A DNA stretch of 36,839 nt. It comes from Fibrobacterota bacterium (GTDB lineage Bacteria; Fibrobacterota; Fibrobacteria; UBA11236). Both the position numbers and the translations under genes were made by a program. The notes below the pieces were generated by a model, which ran no database searches, was not told where the DNA came from, and was given only the letters and a program-made list of their open reading frames with translations. Shown one piece after another: positions 7,514 through 14,209 of the stretch; within the stretch, counting starts at the first letter, position 1, and every line of letters begins with the position of its first letter. The stretch spans positions 1 through 36,839 of the forward strand of contig JAEKLQ010000062.1 of assembly GCA_019509785.1 (NCBI GenBank), read 5' to 3'.

Positions 7514-9432
7514 CAAGGCGGCCTGCTTCCGGAAGCTTCGATGTAGCGCCGATGCCAGAGCGCGAAATTGTAGAGGTACCACAGGTGATACCCTTGCGAG
7601 CGCGCCGCATACCCTTCCACGGCGCGGAAATCGATCAGTCCGGTGCGCTTGCAGAACGCCCCTAATTCCTCCCGCATCGTATTCCCAAGGCGCCGCAGGG
7701 CCCATTCATCCATAGGCCTACCCGTCTTCGGCATTTTCCGGTCGAGAATCCCGTCGGGAACCAGGCCGCGGAGAGAGGACTTGAGCAGGGATTTCAGTTC
7801 GCCTCCCGAGGCCTTCAGCCCGGCCGGAATCCCCATCGCGAACTCCACGAACTTGTGGTCGAGAAAAGGCAGGCGCGCCTCCAGACCCGCGCCCAGGCCC
7901 ATCTTGTCCACCCGCATGAGCAGTAGTTCCGGCACGCGAAGGTTGAGATCGAGGTAACTCATCCAATTGATGGGCGCGGTATCCCAAGCCTTAGCCAGGA
8001 AACGTTCGTGGATAGGGCGCAGCACCTCCCAAGAGGTGAGTCCCGCGAATTTGGAATTCAGCCGTGGCCCGAGCAGGCGCATCTTTTCGGCTTGGCCGAA
8101 TTTATCCTCGCCTCCCCAGAAAACCGGCAAGCCTTCGGCGCCGCGCCGCAACCATTCGGTATAGTCGGCGTTCCCCTTGCCCAGCAAGCGCAAGGCGGAA
8201 ATACCCAACCCTTTCAGGGCGCGCGGCACCGGCCAAGCGTCCAGGCGCTGTAGTCGCAGCGCGCGCTTCCAGGACGGATAGCTACAGAAGAGTTCATCGG
8301 CCCCTTCGCCTATTTGGCAAACCGCGACGCCGTTGTCCCGGGCCAGCTTGCCGGCGTAATACAGCAGCGCGCACATCGGGTCGGCGATAGGTTCGTCTTG
8401 CAGCCGTGTCAAGGCGGGCACGAAATCGATCAGATCCTCCACGGACAAAAAGCGTTCGTGGTAGCGTGCTCCCGCTTGTTCCGCCATGCAGCGGGCATAG
8501 CCGGTTTCGTCGCTATAGGAACTGTTTTCCCCATGGAACCCGATGGTAAAGGCCCGCATCGCGCGCTCTTCGCCCTCGGAAAACAGCGCCGCGTTGGCGC
8601 CGGAATCCACCCCTCCCGAAAGCATTACGCCCACGGGCGCATCGCCTTCCTTTTGCGCGCGCACCGCATCGCGCAGGTGCTCCAGAAGGCGGCGGCGGAT
8701 CTCTTCGACCGGCGTTCCCGTCAAAGGTTTCGCATGGTCCCATACGTCCCAATATCGCCGTTCGATGATTTGGCCGTCTTCCCGGATGCGCAACCAGGTC
8801 CCGGGCGGAAGCTTACGGATCCCTTCGAAGAAGGTTTCGGGAGCCGGGGAAGCCTGGAAACTCAGGTAATGGAAAAACGCCGTTTCGTTCAGGGCCCGCG
8901 GCTGTCCCGGATCCTCCAGCAGGGCTTTGATCTCCGAGGCGAAATTGAGACGGCCATGGTGGAGGCTATAGTACAGGGGCTTGATGCCGATCCGGTCCCG
9001 GACCAGCCACAGTTCGCGTGAGCGTCCGTCCCAGAGAGCCATAGCGAAGGCGCCGCGGAATCGGTGGAGGCATTCGATCCCCCATTGCTCGAAGGCGCGC
9101 AGGATGACTTCCCGATCGCCCCGATCGGTTTTCCAGCGGTGGCCGCCGAGGGCGATGAGTTCCTGTCGGATATCGGCATGGTTGTAGATCTCGCCGTTGC
9201 AGGCCAGGCAAATCGATCCGTCCTCGCTGCGCACCGGTTGCCCAACGCCGGCGGAAAGACCGATTCCGGGCGGGCCGTTATGGGCCATCCCGATCATCCC
9301 GTCCGGCGCGATCCAATCGGCTCCGTCGTCGGGACCTTGGCGGGGCATGGCACCGCGCATGTGCGCAAGATGCGCATGCGTAACCCGGAAGCTACCTGAT
9401 GCGAAAGCGAGGGACCCGGAGATGCCGCCCAT
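7510..9432 (-). CDS. Asparagine-synthetase-family amidotransferase with degenerate glutaminase site
   Basis: This 640-residue protein has the AsnB architecture. The N-terminal Ntn-glutaminase-like domain (about 1-200) includes NGEIYN at 79-84 and RDRIGIKPLYY. The C-terminal synthetase domain has the ATP pyrophosphatase loop SGGVDS (272-277), GEGADELF, and ARLPFLDHKFVEFAM. In the family, Cys2 (MCGI) is the glutaminase nucleophile; here the protein starts MGGI, so Cys2 is Gly. The usual HRRLS segment carrying a glutamine-binding Arg is also replaced (MAHNGPPGIGLSAG). Asp106 of the DxEV motif is kept. The synthetase half looks intact, so ammonia-dependent amidation or a different adenylation chemistry is likely. 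Such paralogues often occur in exopolysaccharide or capsule loci, but the only nearby glycosyltransferase is 2 kb away. Product specificity is not known. Confidence 0.88.
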   Translation of the reverse strand: MGGISGSLAFASGSFRVTHAHLAHMRGAMPRQGPDDGADWIAPDGMIGMAHNGPPGIGLSAGVGQPVRSEDGSICLACNGEIYNHADIRQELIALGGHRWKTDRGDREVILRAFEQWGIECLHRFRGAFAMALWDGRSRELWLVRDRIGIKPLYYSLHHGRLNFASEIKALLEDPGQPRALNETAFFHYLSFQASPAPETFFEGIRKLPPGTWLRIREDGQIIERRYWDVWDHAKPLTGTPVEEIRRRLLEHLRDAVRAQKEGDAPVGVMLSGGVDSGANAALFSEGEERAMRAFTIGFHGENSSYSDETGYARCMAEQAGARYHERFLSVEDLIDFVPALTRLQDEPIADPMCALLYYAGKLARDNGVAVCQIGEGADELFCSYPSWKRALRLQRLDAWPVPRALKGLGISALRLLGKGNADYTEWLRRGAEGLPVFWGGEDKFGQAEKMRLLGPRLNSKFAGLTSWEVLRPIHERFLAKAWDTAPINWMSYLDLNLRVPELLLMRVDKMGLGAGLEARLPFLDHKFVEFAMGIPAGLKASGGELKSLLKSSLRGLVPDGILDRKMPKTGRPMDEWALRRLGNTMREELGAFCKRTGLIDFRAVEGYAARSQGYHLWYLYNFALWHRRYIEASGSRPPC

Positions 9433-9534
9433 GGCTCAGGTTTTCCCGGTCGGGGAGGGCAGCGCGGGCATCAGGATAGTTTAACAAATATCCGCGGGGA
9501 ACCAGGAAAAATTGTCTAAATGGAAGGAAGGGAT

Positions 9535-10737
9535 TCAACCCTTCCGGAACCATTCGTTCAGGTCCTTCCCCGTCGGCGGGGCCAGCCGCCTGGCTTCGAT
9601 GCCCATCGCCGTCAGCCGTTCGATGGCCTTGGCCGCCCCCGTGTCCCCGGGACCGTCGGGATCGAAGGCCACGTGCACGGACTTATTCCGGAAGAGCGGC
9701 GCCCAGGCGGCCTTGAAGTTGGCGGCTCCCGGCACGCCCACCGAGGGAAAGCCTTGCTCAAGCAGGGTGAGCGTATCGATGACCCCTTCGCACAGGTAGA
9801 TCTGCCCCGGTTCCCCGTCGAGCAAGCGCGAGTTGTAGGGCAGGGGAATATGGCCCGCCAGGGAAAGTTCCTTCGGCATGGGGCTCCTAGTCCCCGCACC
9901 CATCGCACCTTGGCCTTTGACCCCCGAGCCTTTCGGACCCGGTCCCTTGGATCCCGCCGCATCGGTTTCGATGGCGCGGGCCTGCATGTACACCGCGCGT
10001 CCGGTGATGTCGTAATAGGGGAAGAGCAGCACGTGCCGGTAGAAGCGCAAATGGCCGGCCGCATTGAAGAACCCCATGCGCACCAGATCGTCGAGGCCGA
10101 AAGCGGCTTCGAGCTTACGGCTGATAGCCGCGTAATCGTCGATCATGCGCAGACGCTGGGCGTCCCAGGTCCGTTTGAAAATGCGGCGTTTGGCCAGATA
10201 GCGGCCCGCCGCGCCGCCCACCGGGGCGCAGGCTTCGAGCAAGGCGGCCAGGATGCGCTGCCGCAAGGCTTCCGCCTCCGCCTCTTCGGTTTCCGTCGGC
10301 AACGCGGAGGGCGATAGGACCTCGGAGGGGGACCTGGACAACGGCGGAATCGAAGCAGGTAAGCCGGAGGACGGTAACGCGGATGGTACCTGGACCGGGG
10401 ATTGCCCGGTGCCCGGTGTAGGCTGGACGGGAGAAGGCCGCGATGACGGGGAAGAAGGGGATGGTGCGGCGCCTAGGAAGGCTAGCGCATCCTTGAAGGA
10501 ACAACCGCGCGCCAACTTGACCAGATCGATGACGTCGCCCTTCACGTCCGGGCAGACCCAGCATTTGAATTGGTCCCGGTCCGTCCATATGGAGACCGAA
10601 GGGGTACGATCGCCGTTGGCATGGTTCTCGGGCCTGAGGCAGCGGATGCGCCCATGCTGGACGGGGATGCCCAGATCGCGTAGCACGTCCAGGATGGGGT
10701 GGGCGGCCTTTACGGCCTCGATGTCCGCCTTGGCCAT
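9535..10737 (-). CDS. Stand-alone DnaG-type primase (CHC2 zinc finger plus Toprim)
   Basis: This 400-residue protein is a compact bacterial-type primase. A CHC2 zinc-binding domain occupies about residues 1-90, with ligands C33, H39, C59 and C62 (CWVC). A Pro/Ser-rich linker follows (about 91-145), then the N-part of the primase core (RYLAKRRIFKRTWDA; FPYYDITGRAVYMQAR), a Gly/Lys low-complexity insert (about 262-285) and a C-terminal Toprim domain with E317 (CEG), D359 and D361 (FDPDG). It ends in KDLNEWF, common in phage and plasmid primases. It lacks the DnaB-binding C-terminal domain of cellular DnaG, so it is not the replicative primase. No helicase, integrase or phage gene lies next to it, so it may be a remnant of an integrated element or a domesticated gene. 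Its start is 25 bp from the divergent murB start. Confidence 0.85.
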   Translation of the reverse strand: MAKADIEAVKAAHPILDVLRDLGIPVQHGRIRCLRPENHANGDRTPSVSIWTDRDQFKCWVCPDVKGDVIDLVKLARGCSFKDALAFLGAAPSPSSPSSRPSPVQPTPGTGQSPVQVPSALPSSGLPASIPPLSRSPSEVLSPSALPTETEEAEAEALRQRILAALLEACAPVGGAAGRYLAKRRIFKRTWDAQRLRMIDDYAAISRKLEAAFGLDDLVRMGFFNAAGHLRFYRHVLLFPYYDITGRAVYMQARAIETDAAGSKGPGPKGSGVKGQGAMGAGTRSPMPKELSLAGHIPLPYNSRLLDGEPGQIYLCEGVIDTLTLLEQGFPSVGVPGAANFKAAWAPLFRNKSVHVAFDPDGPGDTGAAKAIERLTAMGIEARRLAPPTGKDLNEWFRKG

Positions 10738-10762
10738 GATGCCCTAAAGGTATATTTGTGCG

Positions 10763-11650
10763 ATGCCTCTCGCCCTTCGCGAAAACGTCCCCCTGGCTCC
10801 CCTCATCTCCTTCAAGGTCGGAGGCCCGGCCCGATGGTTCTGCGAGCCCGCCACCGCATCCGAATTCGCCGAGGCCATGGCTTGGGCCAAGCAGCGCGGC
10901 CTCGAGACATTCATCCTGGGCAAAGGCACTAATCTGGTCTTTTCGGACCGGGGATTCCCGGGCCTGGTCCTTTATACGGGGCGCTCTTTCACCCATATCG
11001 AGTGGAACGGGAACCATGTGATGGCCCAAGCCGGTGCGCTTCTGCATACCGTGGTCATCCAGGCGGTCGCGAAAGGCATGGACGGCATCCAGCACTTGGC
11101 CGGGATCCCGGGGACCATGGGCGGAGGGACCTATATCAACGCCGGCGCGTTCGGCCAGGAGTTGAAGGACGTCATCGTCAAGGTCGTTTCCACCACCCGG
11201 GACGGGACGCTCGTGACCCGCAGTAATGCGGAATGCGGTTTCGCCTACCGGCATTCGATCTTCTTCGGCCTGGACGAGATCATCCTGGGGACGGAACTGG
11301 CCTTGGTGCCGGGGGATGGGGAAAGCTTGAAAGCGGAGATGCATGAGACCCTGCGCAAGCGCAAGGAGAAGCAACCCTTGCAACTACCAAACGCAGGCAG
11401 CATGTTCAAACGGCCGCCAGGGCAATTCGCCGGGGTCCTCATCGAACAAGCGGGCCTCAAGGGCTTACGCATCGGCGGGGCCATGATCTCCGAGAAGCAC
11501 GCCAACTTCACCGTCAATGCCGGCGGGGCCACCGCCCAGGACATCCACGACCTCTCTTCCGAGGTGATCCGCCGCGTCCGCGAGCAGAGCGGCACGACCT
11601 TGGAGCGCGAGGTCATCTTCATCGGCGAATTCCTGCCCTGGCCCCGGTAG
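10763..11650 (+). CDS. murB: UDP-N-acetylenolpyruvoylglucosamine reductase
   Basis: This is the cytoplasmic flavoenzyme that reduces UDP-GlcNAc-enolpyruvate to UDP-MurNAc with NADPH in peptidoglycan synthesis. The 295-residue length fits type II MurB. The FAD-binding region includes ILGKGTN (51-57) and GIPGTMGGGTYINAGAFG (114-131). Catalytic residues by family comparison are Arg163 (AYRHS), Ser213 (NAGSMFKRP) and Glu283 (LEREVIFIG). The ATG lies 7 bp after a good -10-like TATATT (10751-10756), so a leaderless transcript is possible; the nearest purine-rich element (AAAGG) is 13 bp away. It is followed after 7 bp by a glycosyltransferase, probably co-transcribed. No other mur or fts gene is present here. 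Confidence 0.95.
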   Translation: MPLALRENVPLAPLISFKVGGPARWFCEPATASEFAEAMAWAKQRGLETFILGKGTNLVFSDRGFPGLVLYTGRSFTHIEWNGNHVMAQAGALLHTVVIQAVAKGMDGIQHLAGIPGTMGGGTYINAGAFGQELKDVIVKVVSTTRDGTLVTRSNAECGFAYRHSIFFGLDEIILGTELALVPGDGESLKAEMHETLRKRKEKQPLQLPNAGSMFKRPPGQFAGVLIEQAGLKGLRIGGAMISEKHANFTVNAGGATAQDIHDLSSEVIRRVREQSGTTLEREVIFIGEFLPWPR

Positions 11651-11657
11651 CCGTCCC

Positions 11658-12530
11658 ATGGCCCCCGACGTTTCCGTCATCATCCCCACCTTCGATCGCG
11701 CCGCCCTCCTGCCGCGGGCCCTCGCATCGGCGCTGTCGCAAATCGGCCCTTCCCTCGAGGTGATCGTCGCCGACGACGGATCCGCCGACGCCACGGCCGA
11801 GGTTCTCGCCGGATTCTCTTCCGATCCCCGCCTACGGGTATTGTCATTGGCCCATGGAGGCGTCTGCCGCGCCCGCAACGCCGCGGTCGCCGAGGCGCGC
11901 GCCCCCCTCCTCGCCTTCCTCGATTCCGACGACGAATGGTTGCCCGGAAAATTAGAGGTCCAATGCGCCCTGTTGCGGAAAACAGGCCTGGCCATCTGCC
12001 AAACGGAGGAGATCTGGATCCGCAACGGCGTGCGCGTCAATCCGCCCTCCCATTACGTGAAGCGCGACGGCGACCTTTACGACCTGTCCTTAAGGCATTG
12101 CCTGATCACCCCGTCGTCGGTGATGATGACCCGCGACTTATATGCGAACGCCGGGGGATTCGATCCCGATTTCCCGGCCTGCGAGGATTTCGAGTTCTGG
12201 CTGCGCATCGTCCCGTACCATCAAGTCGGGCTTATCCCCAAGCCGTACCTGGTGCGCTACGGTGGCCATGCCGACCAGTTATCCACGCGTTACCCCGCCC
12301 AGGACCGCTTCCGAATCCGCGCGATAGCATTACTATTGGAACGGAATAACCTGGGACCGGAACGGCGCGCCCGGGCGCTGGAGGCCTTGGAGGAAAAATT
12401 GGGGATTTATGAGGCAGGCTGCCGCAAACGCGGGAATGGGGAAGGATTGGCTTGGGGCGCGGCCATCCGCACCGCCATCGGCGGCATTGCTACTAATGGC
12501 ACCGGCACGATTCCCGGCGTAACCCCTTGA
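11658..12530 (+). CDS. Family 2 glycosyltransferase
   Basis: This 290-residue protein has a GT-A fold. It opens with VSVIIPTFDRAALLPRAL and has the nucleotide-binding VIVADDGSADAT motif and the metal-binding AFLDSDDEW (DxD-like, about residues 89-97). An acceptor-side acidic motif CEDFEFWLRI (about 174-183) supplies the likely catalytic base. No membrane segment is present. It starts 7 bp after murB without an independent strong ribosome-binding site, suggesting translational coupling. The sugar donor and acceptor cannot be deduced; wall polymer or surface glycan assembly is reasonable given the murB neighbour. The last 50 residues are less conserved in character. Confidence 0.9.
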   Translation: MAPDVSVIIPTFDRAALLPRALASALSQIGPSLEVIVADDGSADATAEVLAGFSSDPRLRVLSLAHGGVCRARNAAVAEARAPLLAFLDSDDEWLPGKLEVQCALLRKTGLAICQTEEIWIRNGVRVNPPSHYVKRDGDLYDLSLRHCLITPSSVMMTRDLYANAGGFDPDFPACEDFEFWLRIVPYHQVGLIPKPYLVRYGGHADQLSTRYPAQDRFRIRAIALLLERNNLGPERRARALEALEEKLGIYEAGCRKRGNGEGLAWGAAIRTAIGGIATNGTGTIPGVTP

Positions 12531-12593
12531 TTCCTAAGGCTTGCCAAGGGCTTCCGCAATTGTTCTTTTGGTCTGCCTCTCGAAGGAGTCGAC

Positions 12594-13148
12594 ATGAGCA
12601 AGAAGCATTTTTTCCTCTTCGATTTCCTGCTTCCCCTGGCCGGCATCGTTTCCATCGGCCGCTTCCTGGCCCAGCGCTTCGACGGCGCCCTGTTCCATCG
12701 CGTCGACACCATGCGCGCCTTCGGGATCGGATTCTGGTTCGCCCATAGCGATCTACGCGCCACCCTATGGGACTATTCCTGGATCGTCTTCGCCTTCATC
12801 CCCGCGGCCATCTGGCTGGTGTGGTGCCGCATCAATCTCGAACATGATTACTTGCAGAACCGCCGCAGGCTCGATAGGCCCATCTTCAAATTCTTCCAGG
12901 CCCTATTAGGTTGGATCGAAGGCGGAAAAGGTCCGGGCCAAGGGCCTGACGGCCTGATGCCGATCGGACAAGGGCCGGCTTTCCAAGGGCTGGGCGGCGC
13001 TAACCGGTCCGGTTCGGATTTGGAAAAGCGCCTCGCGCAATCCCATGATCATATCCATCGTCTCGAAGCCGAGTTGGCCGCCTTGCGCGCCCAATCCCAA
13101 TCCGAATGGCCCGATGACGTAATGCCGCCGGCCCGCCGCCAAGGCTGA
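12594..13148 (+). CDS. Small membrane protein with coiled-coil tail, unknown function
   Basis: This 184-residue protein has two likely hydrophobic segments: about residues 8-22 (LFDFLLPLAGIVSIG) and a stronger one about 62-80 (YSWIVFAFIPAAIWLVW). A cytoplasmic basic region (RINLEHDYLQNRRRLDR) follows, then a Gly/Pro-rich linker (about 110-140) and a short coiled coil (DLEKRLAQSHDHIHRLEAELAALRAQ). The ATG has a good GAAGGAG site 5 bp upstream. It sits 63 bp after the glycosyltransferase on the same strand. I recognise no family; it could be a membrane scaffold linked to envelope synthesis. Confidence 0.7.
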   Translation: MSKKHFFLFDFLLPLAGIVSIGRFLAQRFDGALFHRVDTMRAFGIGFWFAHSDLRATLWDYSWIVFAFIPAAIWLVWCRINLEHDYLQNRRRLDRPIFKFFQALLGWIEGGKGPGQGPDGLMPIGQGPAFQGLGGANRSGSDLEKRLAQSHDHIHRLEAELAALRAQSQSEWPDDVMPPARRQG

Positions 13149-13184
13149 ACGGCCTTCCCTCTTTCCGGCCTCCGTTTATCCAGC

Positions 13185-13199
13185 GCCCCGATTCGGGGC
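13185..13199 (+). repeat. Short GC hairpin between the membrane protein and DUF4380 genes
   Basis: GCCCCG and CGGGGC form a 6 bp stem around ATT, 36 bp after the membrane-protein stop. There is no T-run after it, so it is at best a weak or Rho-assisted end signal. Confidence 0.35.
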
Positions 13200-13244
13200 C
13201 GTTGCCCTGGCAATTCCCGCCCGATTTCACTAATGTAAAGACCC

Positions 13245-14141
13245 ATGTCCTTATCCATACAAGCAATCGAATTCGACGGCCTGGAAGCGATCGAAATCCT
13301 CACTTCCAAAGCCCGCATGATCATCGTCACCGCCCTCGGTCCCCGCATCGCCTGGTTCGGGACCCGCAAGGGCCGCAACCTTTTGTTCTGGGATTACGAT
13401 CGCAAATACAAGCGCGGCGCCTGGCAATTGCTCGGCGGCCATCGCGTATGGGCCATGCGCCCCCTGGGCGACGAGTCCGAAGAGACCTATGCCGACGACA
13501 ACGGCGCTTGCAGCGTGCGCGTCAGCGCCCGCGCGGTCGAGGTCCGGGGCGCGGCCCATCCCGCCTTCAAGATCGCCAAGACCATCAGCGTGAAGGTCCT
13601 GGCGGACGATACCTTCATCATCGATGACCGTCTCACCAACTCCTCCGAGATGATCTGGTCGGGCGGCGTTTGGGGCCTCACTTGCACCTTGCCCAAGTCC
13701 AATACCCGCTATGGCATCCCCCTGGGCCGCGAAGGCGAGTGGGATATGTTCGTGGTCGGCTACCCCAAGCGCTGGGGCGGCGGGCAGACCGCGCGCGTGG
13801 ACGATTCCGCCGTGCGCATGACCGAGGATTGCATGCTCATCTCCGGCAAGGGCCGCATCAGCAAACGCATGGTCCAGGCGCCGCAGGGCGTGATCGGCAT
13901 GACCGATCCCGGCGAGAAGATCAGCTTCATCAAGCATTGCGAGTACGCCGACGGGGCCATGTACCCGATGGGCTGCAACGTGGCCTTCTACGCGGGCAAG
14001 AACAACTTCATGGTGGAAATGGAATTCATGGGCGGATGCCAGAGCGTACTGCCGGGCCAGACCCTGGGCATGCGCGAGACCTGGATGTTGCGTAAGCCGG
14101 TGGATTGGGCGCGCCTGAAGGGCCCGCTCCCGCTGAAGTAG
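13245..14141 (+). CDS. DUF4380-like galactose-mutarotase-fold protein
   Basis: This 298-residue protein has no signal peptide. The pattern ARMIIVTALGPRIAWFGTRKGRNLLFWD, then WQLLGGHRVWAMRPLGDE, then ISVKVLADDTFIIDDRLTNSS resembles DUF4380 and the aldose-1-epimerase-like beta-supersandwich. It also has an RETWML-type end, as in carbohydrate-binding enzymes of this fold. Conserved His and Arg in GGHRVW would sit in the sugar pocket, but the usual mutarotase Glu/His pair cannot be assigned with certainty. A carbohydrate epimerase or sugar-sensing role is inferred only from fold. It is the last gene of the 10.8-14.1 kb plus-strand run and converges on the metallopeptidase gene 69 bp away. Confidence 0.75.
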   Translation: MSLSIQAIEFDGLEAIEILTSKARMIIVTALGPRIAWFGTRKGRNLLFWDYDRKYKRGAWQLLGGHRVWAMRPLGDESEETYADDNGACSVRVSARAVEVRGAAHPAFKIAKTISVKVLADDTFIIDDRLTNSSEMIWSGGVWGLTCTLPKSNTRYGIPLGREGEWDMFVVGYPKRWGGGQTARVDDSAVRMTEDCMLISGKGRISKRMVQAPQGVIGMTDPGEKISFIKHCEYADGAMYPMGCNVAFYAGKNNFMVEMEFMGGCQSVLPGQTLGMRETWMLRKPVDWARLKGPLPLK

Positions 14142-14155
14142 CTCGGGGGGGGCGC

Positions 14156-14202
14156 GCCGGCCCGGCCGGCGGGGCCGACGACCGCCGTAACCGGAACGTT
14201 AC
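14156..14202. repeat. Two inverted repeats in a convergent intergenic space
   Basis: The 68 bp between two converging genes contains GCCGGCC-C-GGCCGGC (14156-14170, perfect 7 bp arms) and GTAAC-CGGAAC-GTTAC (14187-14202, 5 bp arms). Either could act as a bidirectional end signal, but neither has a T-run. Confidence 0.4.
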
Positions 14203-14209
14203 CCTGCAT

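Noticed and set aside
9885-9965. Imperfect GGTCCC/GGACCC-like DNA repeats within the primase gene
   Set aside because: They remain in frame and encode a Gly/Lys-rich insert; no terminal repeats or target duplication, so not a mobile element.
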